The position numbers and the translations under genes are program-made. The notes under the pieces were generated by a model. That model ran no database searches, was not told the DNA's origin, and saw only the letters and a program-made list of their open reading frames with translations. 13,548 nt of DNA from Hemicentrotus pulcherrimus (Eukaryota; Echinodermata; Echinoidea; Camarodonta; Strongylocentrotidae). This document shows, piece after piece, positions 1 to 8,240 of this stretch (positions are counted from its first letter, which is position 1; every line of letters starts with the position of its first letter). The DNA is taken from NCBI GenBank assembly GCA_003118195.1, contig BEXV01000349.1, forward strand, positions 171,654 through 185,201. The letters are read 5' to 3'.

Positions 1-315
1 TAAGTAGATAAACATGTATGTTCTTGAGGAAGAGTTATATTGAAAATCCATCTTTTTTTTTTGATAAAGAAAGATTTTGAGAAAGGGGGGGGGGGTTGTA
101 TATTTATGTACTTAATTGAGTATGTCTAGAATTGTTTTTCTTCTTAAGAGTAAATAAGGAGTTGTACAGGAATTCATTAATCCTACCCTTTTCCGTCTGA
201 CCTGCAGTCAGGTATTATAATGAAATATGGCTTGACTGGAAAATATAGATGCTCTCCCATCCATCTTCATTCCAAACAATTGACAATGTCTGAGGAAAAT
301 AGAGTGACTTGACAT
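1..315. other. Non-coding (intronic) sequence, no gene seen
   Basis: No exon, RNA gene or mobile element is recognisable here. The stretch contains a T10 run at 53-62 and a G11 run at 85-95, both typical unstable homopolymers. If the adenylyl cyclase gene spans the window, this is part of the intron upstream of its exon at 5116-5243. Confidence 0.6.
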
Positions 316-476
316 CCAGAGAGATAGAGAGAGAGAGAGAAGGGGGAAAAGGGAAATGTATGGGAAGGGAGTTGAAGGGAAGAGGAGAGAGGGAAAGGGG
401 AAAAGAAAAGAGGAGAGAAATGGGTGTAGATGAGGGGAAAGGAAGATAAGAGAAACAGAGATTAAGAGAGAGAGAT
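316..476. repeat. GA-rich purine tract (low complexity)
   Basis: The + strand is almost entirely A and G for about 160 bases. It includes a (GA)n core near 328-340, then irregular GGGAAA and GGAGAG runs, and a final AGAGAGAGA at about 466-474. It is the strand opposite of the CT-rich tract at 1075-1770, so the two could pair in a transcript. No coding content is seen. Confidence 0.9.
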
Positions 477-1074
477 TATTTTGATGAGGATATGACAGAA
501 ATGAGTTTACCGTACTCTATCTTTTCAAGATGTCTAAAGCTTTATTTATGAAAATATACCATCAAATCATCTATTTGAATCAAACAGTGTTAAATGTGAT
601 CATGTAACTCCATGAAGCAGTTGAAACCCTGCTGACTGGCTCCAACCAGACGGAATCACCATGGCTTCTGCCGTCTCCCTGGCTTCATCTCCTGGGTATG
701 GAATTGCAATCATAGAATTAATGCCTTGCTTATTAGGGATGAGTGCCATTAATTGCCAGGAAGCAAACCAAAAAGACTTGAGCTCCAAAAATGTATACAA
801 CAGTCATTATGTATACTGCTGTCTCACCAACCGACACAAAACCAACAACAGACCAAACAGAACATCACATAACAAACAAATGATCAAGATTTGGTAAGTT
901 TGGAGTCAGTCTGGAGGGAATTCGGTCGTGTGAATTTGGTATTTTTGTAATAAAGGTCAGGGAAATAGATTTCCCTCTCCCAGGAAATACAGTTACTCTG
1001 GTAGGATTCCATAAAAACACTAACATCACAGTCAAGGCGCCATAGAGCCCCTCGCAATGTTTTGAAAGCATGAA
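477..1074. other. Non-coding sequence with an AC-rich patch and a small inverted repeat
   Basis: Short open frames exist on both strands (661-897 +, 600-800 -), but neither resembles a known protein and no convincing splice-site pair brackets them. Two details stand out. Around 831-885 the + strand is A/C-rich and nearly free of G. At 959-976 there is an 18-nt inverted repeat, AGGGAAAT and ATTTCCCT around a 2-nt centre. Confidence 0.6.
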
Positions 1075-1159
1075 AATTGTATTTTTGTTTTTTCTCTCAA
1101 TCTCACTTCTCTTTGTTTTTCCTCCCCCGTCCCTACATCTTTTCTCTATCAATATATAT

Positions 1160-1197
<38 letters not shown>

Positions 1198-1518
1198 GTC
1201 TCTGTCTGTTTATCTCTCTTTTTTTATTTCTGTATATTGTGTTCTTTCTATCTCTATACATCTTCATATTTGTCTTGACTATTCTCAACCCTCTCCCTTT
1301 CCCACCCCCTTTTTCCACCACCACCTCCTCTTCCCCACCCTCTTCTCCACCTCCCTTTTCTCCACCTCCTTTTTCACCTTCTCCACCTCCTTTTTCATCT
1401 TCTCCCCCTTCCGCCTCTCCCCCTCCCTTGTATGCAGTCTTTAACTTGATTCCTGTCCTTGTGTCTGTTTCAATTTCTGTCTCTCGATTAGTCAATCTGT
1501 CTTCCTCTCTCTGCCCTT

Positions 1519-1563
<45 letters not shown>

Positions 1564-1657
1564 CTCTACATTCCTCATCTCCCACCCTCCCTCCCTTCCT
1601 CCCTCTCTCTCTCTCTTTCTCTCTTTCTCTCCACCCCCATATCTCTCCCTATCCCAA

Positions 1658-1700
<43 letters not shown>

Positions 1701-1770
1701 CCCCATTTCTTCCCTCTCTCTCACCCTCTCTTCCTATCCCTCCATCTCCTTCTCTCACCCACCCACTTCT
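1075..1770. repeat. 700-bp CT-rich polypyrimidine tract with several (CT)n cores
   Basis: The + strand is overwhelmingly C and T. Pure or nearly pure (CT)n cores lie at about 1159-1204, 1524-1558 and 1665-1698. Between them are TTTCTC runs and a TCCACCTCC-type sub-repeat at about 1314-1410. Mirror-symmetric polypyrimidine DNA of this kind is known to form triplex (H-DNA) structures. In the sense transcript of the cyclase gene it would be a long CU-rich RNA. The long open frames here (Ser/Leu/Pro-rich on +, Arg/Glu-rich on -) follow from the dinucleotide repeats and are not genes. Confidence 0.95.
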
Positions 1771-1889
1771 AATATCTTGGACTACGAGGTTACTAGCCTA
1801 GAGGGCTAGCTGACTTCTATCCGCAGATTCCCTTGTGTACATTAAAACCTTTCCTTCTTCACGCATCCCTAATGAGCCGCACATTGTGC

Positions 1890-1940
1890 CAATGGTGCAC
1901 CATTGAATTAAAAGGGGGCATAGTTACCATGCCCTTTTAA
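1890..1940. repeat. Two adjacent palindromes
   Basis: Positions 1890-1905 read CAATGGTGCACCATTG, a perfect 16-bp palindrome. Directly after it, 1908-1921 and 1929-1940 form an inverted repeat: the right arm ATGCCCTTTTAA pairs with the left arm if two of its five G residues bulge out, around a 7-nt loop AGTTACC. Stacked palindromes like these often mark the end of a small non-autonomous DNA transposon, but I found no matching partner end. Confidence 0.65.
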
Positions 1941-2014
1941 CAATCTTTGATGTGATTAGAAAACAAAATGTTGTGACCAGAAGTCCCAATGCCCCGTTCA
2001 CACGTTGTTGTGTG

Positions 2015-2275
2015 GCTTGCAGTAGGGCATACCCATTGCACCGTTGTGGTGTCATGGATAACATTGTTTGTGGTTTGAGTCTGGCCATGGCAAGACTTTA
2101 ATCTACATATAAGCCACTTTCCACCCAGGTGTTAAAAAATGTGAAATATTAATTTAGTACGATTGGCATGTGTGTGCTTGCAAAATGGCACCTGGGACAC
2201 TCCCCAGGGAGCAGAGAATGTTGACCAGGGTAATAATTACAGTGTTAAGCAGTACTAAGCGCTATACAAATACGG
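2015..2275 (+). mobile_element. SINE 1, tRNA-derived, sense to the cyclase gene
   Basis: The head shows RNA polymerase III-type internal promoter boxes: an A-box-like GGTGTCATGGATAAC at about 2048-2062 and a B-box-like GGTTTGAGTCTGG at 2072-2084. The body carries CAAGACTTTAATCTACAT (2091-2108) and CACCCAGGTG (2122-2131), then ACCAGGGTAATAAT near 2224-2237. It ends with TAAGCGCTATACAAATAC at about 2257-2274. This order resembles tRNA-derived SINE2 elements of sea urchins as I remember them. The copy is diverged. The 5' edge is uncertain by some tens of bases, and I see no clear target-site duplication. Confidence 0.7.
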
Positions 2276-2521
2276 ATGAGCAGAAGTTTGTTATGCATAT
2301 AAATACCCACAACTTATATTGGTACTTTTTGTCCATTACCTCTTCGTTAGGAGAGAAATCCTTGGCATTGTTTATCTTTTGGTAAGTGGGAAAATATGGC
2401 TGGAGGAATCTAAACCTTACAAGTAAGTTATCAGATATTTGCTCTATGGTGTGCAAGCATGATAACGACCATCTAACAGGAGTGAGATAATATGCCACCA
2501 AGACAAAATAAGCATTGTGCT

Positions 2522-2925
2522 CTTTACATTACTACATCTCATAACAGATAGATAATTAGTAAGTGTAGGACTTTTGTTGTACGCAGCTACATTTTTTTCA
2601 TCGACATTTGTCATTGTACGTAAAGAATTCCTGCTGCGATTTACGTTATGATAGTCAGTGTTCTATACGTTTCTTCATCTTATAATAGACAGATAAGTAA
2701 TTGGAGAATCTCTGTTGTACGCAGCTTAATTTTTTCATCAACATTTGTCATTTGAAGTTATAGAATTCCTGCTGTGATTTACTTTATGATAATGATCATA
2801 GTGTACTTTACATGTCTTCATCTTGTAAAACACGGATTAGTAAGTGTATAGGACCTTTGTTGTGCACAGCTACATATTTATTTCATCCCCACTTGCTATT
2901 TACTCATGTACATAAAGAAGAAAAT
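2522..2925. repeat. Tandem repeat, three diverged copies of about 141 bp
   Basis: Three related units follow each other, starting near 2522 (CTTTACATTAC), 2663 (CTATACGTTTC) and 2806 (CTTTACATGTC). Shared landmarks in order are a CTTCATCTTATAA-like block, TAAGTGTAGGA, TTGTTGTACGCAGCTACAT, TTTTTCATC, ACATTTGTCATT and GAATTCCTGCTG. The ACGCAGCT landmark recurs at 2581, 2719 and 2864 (as GCACAGCT), giving periods of 138 and 145. The third copy loses similarity in its second half. No coding potential is evident; the open frame at 2812-2997 lies mainly inside the repeat. Confidence 0.85.
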
Positions 2926-3380
2926 AAACTAGCCACATTTTACCGTGTCATGCGAAGAAGCCTTAAGTGGAGTCTATCAGTAGGGACTGCCGTTTGACCT
3001 CAGCGTTGACTTGTCCAGAAGACGGGGAAGAAACATATGTCCACAAAGTAAATGTCGTTCTTGCGTGTTTTTGCAATGTGACAGTTTTTCAGACTGAGGA
3101 ATATTGATGGTACAGAGATGTATAAATGTCATATAAATCACGGATTCAATTGCTCTGTGTCAGGATGAATCCTAAAGACGTGCTCTTGCAGTTGTTTTCG
3201 TATCAAGTAAGCATTTGTCACAAAGAAAGGCAGCAAGTGTTCTGTAAATTGGCACGAAGGAAAAGGAAATTGTTGGTGTATCGATGACAACTAGCTTGTG
3301 CAGAGATTGCCAGTACCTGACTCAATGAGACTCTTAAGATTATTGTTTGGAAGTGTTGGAAGGAAAAGATCTCTTACAGT
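2926..3380. other. Non-coding sequence, nothing recognised
   Basis: No exon, RNA gene or repeat family is recognised here. The sequence is of ordinary complexity, between the tandem triplication and the triplet-repeat tail of SINE 2. Confidence 0.55.
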
Positions 3381-3492
3381 GATAATAATAATAATAACAA
3401 AATAACAACAACAACAATAACAGCAACAACAACAATCATTGTAATCATAATGATAATAATAGTAACAATGATGATAATGATAATGACAACAA
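3381..3492. repeat. Compound AAT/AAC triplet microsatellite (probable SINE tail)
   Basis: The + strand shows (ATA)n from about 3381, (ACA)n around 3402-3434, then GATAATAAT and GATGATAATGATAATG blocks to 3492. Read on the minus strand it is a TTATTATTGTTG-type tail lying directly 3' of SINE 2. That is the usual position for the simple-repeat tail of such an element. Confidence 0.85.
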
Positions 3493-3499
3493 CAATAGT

Positions 3500-3690
3500 G
3501 GAGTTTTGTTTTAACTAATATCTGGCATATTGGCACTCTTGGGGCTTCATTATTATTATCCCATGGCTTTAGCAGGGCTGGAATTACAACGCTCAAGCAT
3601 TTTAAAGTCATATTTTTTGCCAGGTACCCATTTCACATCACCTGGGTGGAGTGTGATTAATATGGATTAATGTCTTGCTAAAAGACATCA
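3500..3690 (-). mobile_element. SINE 2, body portion, antisense to the cyclase gene
   Basis: Reading the minus strand from 3690 downward, the order is TTTTAGCAAGACATTAATCC, CTCCACCCAGGTGATGTG, AAATGGGTACCTGGC (complement of 3619-3633), then GCTTGAGCGTTGTAATTCC, AGCCCTGCTAAAGCCATGG and GATAATAATAATGAAGCCCC. This is the best preserved SINE body in the window. It matches SINE 1 in the AAGAC-TTAATC and CACCCAGGTG blocks, and SINE 4 in AAATGGGTACC. The tRNA-like head expected above 3690 is not visible, so it is missing or badly decayed. The triplet tail at 3381-3492 belongs to the same insertion. Confidence 0.75.
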
Positions 3691-4629
3691 GTGCTGCGAC
3701 AGTACTTACGTTTTGATATCAATATAATGCATTTTTTTGTAAATTCCAGCCTGAGTTCATTCAGGCTTTACATATTCTGCAAGTTAAAGCCTACAAGTTG
3801 TCAAATTCAAGCCTTGCGTTGCTAACCAAGTTAAAAAACCACTCAGTTGAGACACGTTTTAAATCATTATCTATTATTATTAATCCTAAGACAAAGCACT
3901 CTATTACATAATAATTTAAATTCAATAAGAAAGAACAGCTTTCTTTGTTCATAAATTGGCAGTTTGGAGCCAGAAGGGAAAAGCATATATACTCTGTTAC
4001 AAAGACAATACCCTCAATAAGATTTGGTAATAAAATTTAGGTGACATGAACGATCACTGTGATCGTATCTGTAAAATCATGTGCTCGCAATCAAATTTAA
4101 ATATTGATATTTCACGTTGAAAAATGCTGATTGCATCATTCCGTTTGATACAACAGGCAATATGCACACACCTTTCAAACGCACCTGTTATGTATGTATA
4201 CTCATCATACATCAACGAATGCACACAGTTGCACCTGTCTTTAAAGTATACTGTGTGGACAAGCACACGTCATTGTACTTGCATGTCTTCGTTGAAAGGG
4301 CACTTGAATTCTGGTTGACCCATTTTCAGGATTCCTGCATTAAACAGAAAGAAGAAAAAAGTGTACGCACCTGTTGCAAATTGGCAATAGGAATGATTGT
4401 ATTTGTTCTGGAAATCGATTAGTAACATCCTATTGAACCGTTGATTATCCTGATAATTTTAAATATTGATTGACTAGGGCTGTGTTGTCATGTATTTTTT
4501 TTTTGTCCTCCCTTGTGAATTTGATGTTAATTTTGGGTTCTTAAAGAATGTCAACATTAATCAGTGCTTTTTAAGTACTTATTGTCAATCATTTAATCTG
4601 AAGGGAATCAACTCCCTGTAGTTGAGACA
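3691..4629. other. Non-coding sequence with two small hairpins
   Basis: No recognised gene. The + strand frame 4117-4422 (101 codons) resembles no family I know and is overlapped by other-frame and opposite-strand frames, so I treat it as chance. Two short inverted repeats are visible: AGCCTGA and TCAGGCT at 3748-3767 around a 6-nt loop, and ACGATCAC-T-GTGATCGT at 4050-4066. A T10 run sits at 4495-4504. Confidence 0.6.
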
Positions 4630-4650
4630 ATGCCCTTCTGGCTCTCAGCA
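4630..4650 (+). repeat. 21-bp dispersed repeat, copy A
   Basis: This 21-bp stretch matches the reverse complement of 12885-12905 at 20 of 21 positions; the shared core is CTGGCTCTCAGCA. No longer similarity is obvious around the two sites. It may be a fragment of an unrecognised interspersed repeat, or chance in a window this size. Confidence 0.5.
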
Positions 4651-5088
4651 GGAAAAAAAAACAAAACAATTTGATATCTAATTTTGTTGTAGAAGCTAAA
4701 CATAAAATTACTTTGAAAGAATTTATTGATTTTATGAAATTATCTAGGATATTAGAATAACTGTTACACTGAAGAGAATTCTCATTGAAATTTAACATGT
4801 ACTCTTCCATTTTGAAATACCTCTAAAATTGCTTCTTTAATTCATTATTGTTTCAGAATACCTCCATAAAACGATAGTCCACAAGGTCTCAACTTCTTTC
4901 TTATGAATCCAAAAGAAAGTTGCCAAATACTAGTTAAAAGTCATGATTTGATTGGATGTAGGGAAGAACCATATTACAAATAATAGAATTGGTAAATACC
5001 TCCACTTCTTTAACAATGCTCGATACATTACCCAAAATGTCATTGCAGAGTCATTTGAAACAAAGTTATTTTGGGATTAATCGTAATC
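4651..5088. other. AT-rich intron just upstream of the cyclase exon
   Basis: No exon or repeat family is recognised. This is the AT-rich 3' part of the upstream intron. The minus-strand frame 4589-4810 has no recognisable protein character. Confidence 0.6.
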
Positions 5089-5115
5089 CTTTCTCCCATC
5101 TTAACTTTCCTTCAG
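5089..5115 (+). promoter_or_regulatory. 3' splice site (acceptor) of the cyclase exon
   Basis: A pyrimidine-rich stretch from 5089 leads into TTTCCTTCAG, ending with AG at 5114-5115. Branch-point candidates are the TAATC at 5084-5088 and the TTAAC at 5101-5105; the first is at the more usual distance. The AG lies exactly where family alignment requires the exon to begin, in phase 0. Confidence 0.9.
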
Positions 5116-5243
5116 GAAAATCACTGTTTAAGGATCAAGATCCTAGGTGACTGTTACTACTGCGTTTCAGGGCTACCTGATCCGAGGCCTGACCATGGAC
5201 ACTGCTGCGTAGAGATGGGACTGGACATGATAGAAGCAATATC
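5116..5243 (+). CDS. Adenylyl cyclase, internal exon of the C1a catalytic domain
   Basis: This 128-bp exon encodes 42 residues plus the first two bases (TC) of a split serine codon. It opens in phase 0 with ENHCLRIK, continues with [13 protein letters not shown] and PRPDH, and ends with [13 protein letters not shown]. Class III transmembrane adenylyl cyclases make cAMP from ATP at the C1a/C2a interface on the cytoplasmic side of the plasma membrane. The Asp in LGDCYYC (exon residue 12) is the second metal-binding aspartate of C1a (Asp440 in the AC5 structure numbering). Only one exon of the gene is visible; the DIxGFT exon before it and the MRVGIHxG exon after it lie outside the window. By eye it is nearest ADCY5/6 and rutabaga-like enzymes, and ADCY1 or ADCY8 types are possible. 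One oddity: family members I recall have Ala in DHAHCC, whereas here it is Gly (GGA). The frame is intact with no in-frame stop. Confidence 0.95.
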
Positions 5244-5249
5244 GTAAGT
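5244..5249 (+). promoter_or_regulatory. 5' splice site (donor) of the cyclase exon
   Basis: The exon ends ATATC and is followed by GTAAGT, a full match to the intron side of the U1 snRNA consensus. The exon ends after the second base of a codon (phase 2). The next exon should supply one base to complete Ser. Confidence 0.93.
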
Positions 5250-5329
5250 AGAATGTGATTGTTTTTCAATCGTCTTTCCTTATGGAATAATTGATGAATT
5301 TATGCTATTGCAGAATTTGCTTCATCTCC

Positions 5330-5377
5330 CTCTCTCTCTCTCTCTCTCTCTATATATATGTTCTTTTTTTATTGCAG
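5330..5377 (+). promoter_or_regulatory. CT microsatellite plus acceptor-like site in the downstream intron
   Basis: A (CT)n run at about 5330-5351 is followed by TATATATATG, then TTCTTTTTTTATTGCAG ending at 5377. This is a strong-looking 3' splice acceptor only 134 bp behind the exon's donor. If it were used, the reading frame would continue for 17 further codons after the split serine and stop at a TAA near 5429-5431. The product would be a truncated cyclase without the rest of its catalytic core. I infer an unused decoy site, or at most a rare alternative exon; nothing in the downstream peptide resembles a cyclase. Confidence 0.45.
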
Positions 5378-5567
5378 GTGTCATGGCAGAATTTTATCCC
5401 ACTTCTCTTCTGTCCCAAATTTTTGTCACTAAATACATGATTTTATGTTGTTTGAAGCAAGAAGTAATACTATGTGTTGACCCTTGCATGTACTTGCTGC
5501 TTGTACAACATTCATATTATTTTTGATATCTTTCTTGTTTTAAACATCTTTTGTAGCAGTATGTGGG

Positions 5568-6745
5568 GAAGTAGAAGAAGATGAAGTAGATGTAGTAGAG
5601 GTATAAGTAGTAGATGTAGAAGTACTAGATGTAGATGTAGTAGACGTGGAAGTAGTAGATGTAGAAGTAGTAGACTTAGAAGTAGTAGACGTAGAAGTAG
5701 TAGATGTAGAAGTAGATGAAGAAGTAGAAGTAGATGTAGAAGTAGTAGACGTAGAAGTAGTAGAAGTAGTAGACGTAGAAATAGTAGATGTAGAAGTAGT
5801 AGACGTAGAAGTAGTAGACGTAGAAGTAGTAGATGTAGAAGTAGATGTAGAAGTAGTAGACGTAGAAGTAGTAGATGTAGAAGTAGTAGACGTAGAAGTA
5901 GTAGATGTAGAAGTAGTAGACGTAGAAGTAGTAGATGAAGAATAAGTGGATGAAGAGGTAGTTTATGAAGAATAAGTGGACATAAATGAAATAGATGTAG
6001 AAGTAGTGGATGAAGAGGTAGTTTATGAAGAATTAGTGGACATAGATGAAATAGATGTAGATGTAGAAGATGTAGAAGTAGTAGAAGTAGATGTATGGGA
6101 CATAAAAGTAGACGTAGATGAAGCAGATGTAGAAGTAGTAGACGTAGAAGTAGTGGCGTAGATGTAGAAGACATAGATAAAGAAGACGTAGAAGTAGTAG
6201 AAGTAGATGTACGGGACATAAAAGTAGACGTAGATGTAGTAAATGTAGAAGTAGTAGACATAGAAGTAGTAGATGTAGAAGTAGTTGATGTAGAAGTAGT
6301 AGAAGAAGTAGTAGACGTAGAAGTCGAAGATATAGTAGATGTAGAAGTAGTAGAAGTAGATGTATGGGACATAAAAGTAGACGTAGAAGTAGTAGATGTA
6401 GAAGTAGTAGATGTAGCAGTAGTAAAAAAAGTAGTAGACGTAGAAGTCGAAGATGTAGTAGATGTAGAAGTAGTAGATGTAGAAGTAGTAGATGAAGAGG
6501 TAGTATATTTGACATAGATGAAGTAGACGTAGAAGTAGTGGATGTAGAAGTAGTAGAAGTAGATGTATGTGACATAAAAGTAGACGTAGATGTAGTAGAT
6601 GTAGAAGTAGTCGACATATGAAGTAGTAGATGTAAAAGTAGTAGACATTAAAGTAGATGTAGAAGTAGACATTAAAGGAGACGAAGAAGTAGTAGACATA
6701 AAAGTAGATGTAGAAGGAGCAGATGTGAATTAGTAGACGTGCAAG
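5568..6745. repeat. 1.2-kb minisatellite based on GTAGAAGTAGTAGAY
   Basis: The array consists of GTA, GAA and GAY-type triplets. The basic 15-bp unit GTAGAAGTAGTAGAY often alternates C and T at its last base, making a 30-bp unit, cleanest at 5800-5940. Longer units overlay this. A block of about 60 bp (GATGAAGAGGTAGTTTATG, then a GGACATA-type piece) is duplicated at about 5950-6050. A block with GACATAAAAGTAGACGTAG occurs near 6100, 6216, 6369 and 6571. The array fades out by 6745. Triplet periodicity keeps long frames open: Val/Glu/Asp-rich on + (5646-5945) and Ser/Thr/Leu-rich on - (5512-6699). I regard these as by-products of the repeat, not genes. Confidence 0.95.
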
Positions 6746-6856
6746 TAGTGGACATTCCAGATGGATAAAGATGCATAGGGACTTTTAATAGTGTACATCA
6801 AAGAAGCTTTTTGAATCCCACCTACGATTTATTCAGTTTCAGACTGTTTCTCTTAA

Positions 6857-7160
6857 GGTGTGTAAATGGTTCTCTGAGGTCCTTTGTTTTGCTTCTCGTC
6901 TTTAATCTTTGAAGATGGGTGTGGGTAAGGAAGTTCATCTCCTGTAGATGTGCGATTCATTCATTATGTGAAGTTCATCTCCTGTAGATGTGCGATTCAT
7001 TCATTATGTGCAAGAACATTTTTTTCGCTCCGCTAGTTGCTGTAAGGCACTTTATTGCTTGGTGTGTGAAAAGGCTTCTGAGGGCATTTTGTTTTTGCTT
7101 CTCATCTGTTGATCTTTGAAGATGGGGAGGGCAAGGAAGTTCGTCTCCTGTAGATATAAG
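6857..7160. repeat. Nested duplication: ~100-bp block twice, with a 40-bp perfect tandem inside
   Basis: A block of about 100 bp starting GGTGTGTAAA at 6857 recurs, diverged, from GGTGTGTGAA at 7061, an offset of 204-207 bp. Shared landmarks are CTTCTGAGG-like, TTTTGCTTCTC, ATCTTTGAAGATGGG, GGAAGTTC and TCTCCTGTAGAT. Inside the first copy, 6931-6970 (AAGTTCATCTCC through TTCATTATGTG) is repeated without a mismatch at 6971-7010. The perfect 40-bp tandem must be much younger than the larger duplication. Confidence 0.9.
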
Positions 7161-7369
7161 AACTTCCGTCTAAAAACAGAATTGCAGGTGTGCTATGCAT
7201 TCAAGTTGAAACTAAGATATCCTATACTATGTAAGGTGCACTGAAAGCCCAGAATGCATGTTATCATAAGAGTTTTCTTTTCTCTAGAGATCAGACAGAA
7301 ATGTATAGCTTGTTCATTTTTCCTCTCTGTGTCTTTTTCGATTTTATAATAAAGAGAGAATTGAACATA

Positions 7370-7503
7370 GTAGAAGGATGAAGAGAGAGACAGATAGAAA
7401 CATGGAGGATGGGAAATATGAGAGAGATAGAGGGGGAGGGAGTGGGAGACAGACACATATACAGTGAGACAAATGTAAAGCGAGAGAGAGAGAGAGAGAG
7501 AGA
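7370..7503. repeat. GA-rich tract ending in a (GA)n microsatellite
   Basis: The + strand is mostly purine with GAGAGA, GATAGA and GGGAGG blocks. A pure (GA)n run lies at about 7482-7502. It is complementary to the CT-rich tract at 1075-1770 on the other side of the cyclase exon. Short open frames over it on both strands are low-complexity artefacts. Confidence 0.9.
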
Positions 7504-8240
7504 AAGCAAGAGCCTGCATAGGGGATTAAATAAAAAGGCCTGCATAATTAATATGGTCGGCATGCTCAAAACTACAAATAATCTGAAATATGCCATGAGA
7601 TCCAAATTATAAAAACATTAAAAATATTTGTTTTAAATAAGTACTGAAGTTTCTTGCTTTTCAAATTGAATTCTCAATTAACTCGCATTATTTGATGTAG
7701 GAGAGCACCTGGATTTAATCTAGAACATTGCGTTTTTCTTATATCTGAGAAATCGATTGAAATTATTTTATTGGTAAGCATTAAATCATTCATTAACAAC
7801 TCAATACAATCACTGATGTGTACTTGATATTTTACTCATTATTCACTATATAAATTGGAATTCTTATTTTATTCACAGAATGTAACAATCAGGGTGAAAG
7901 CAGGACAGACTTTACCTCGGATATTCTCTTTATTGTGGTTTCTAGTTACATTTTAATCTCCTGTTTGGCAGTTTCGTAAGAGATCTAGATCAAGTGGTTG
8001 TGTTCTAGACCCCTCTTCTCTAATCTGAAAAATTGTTATCAAACGGTCTTCGCAAAGCATAAGATTTAATTTGTTGGCCTCAAAGCAACCATGGACACAT
8101 GTATCATGATAAACGATGATATCAATCTCCGTTTACAAAATGTAAGATTAGAATCACCTGTCATTAAGTCACCGAGGATTCATGTACACCAGTGTAATGA
8201 GAAAAAATCTAAGGAACGTTATTGAACTTAATGCTTTAGC
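7504..8240. other. AT-rich non-coding sequence, nothing recognised
   Basis: No exon, RNA gene or repeat family is recognised in about 740 bp. It is plain intronic sequence between the GA tract and the hairpin at 8241. Confidence 0.6.

Noticed and set aside
600..800. Minus-strand 66-codon frame and overlapping plus-strand frame at 661-897
   Set aside because: Both strands are open only briefly, there is no family similarity, and no exon boundaries fit.
1077..1772. 231-codon Ser/Leu/Pro-rich plus frame, and Arg/Glu-rich minus frames at 1133-1585 and 1492-1758
   Set aside because: These are products of the (CT)n/(GA)n tract. They show no domain and no ordinary codon diversity.
3381..3492. CRISPR-like or regulatory array in the AAT/AAC region
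   Set aside because: It is a simple triplet microsatellite at the tail of a SINE, with no spacer structure, in a eukaryotic genome.
4117..4422. 101-codon plus-strand frame
   Set aside because: No recognisable family, competing frames on both strands, and no convincing splice sites. Chance is the best explanation.
5646..5945. Plus-strand Val/Glu/Asp repeat frame
   Set aside because: It is the same minisatellite read in the GTA-GAA-GAY frame; other + frames are full of TAG, and no splice or start context supports translation.
5512..6699. 395-codon minus-strand open frame rich in Ser, Thr and Leu
   Set aside because: It is the complement of the triplet minisatellite; the repeat lacks stop codons in that frame by composition. 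The residues simply follow the CTACTTCTAC repeat and shift between Ser/Thr and Leu runs when the triplet frame slips.
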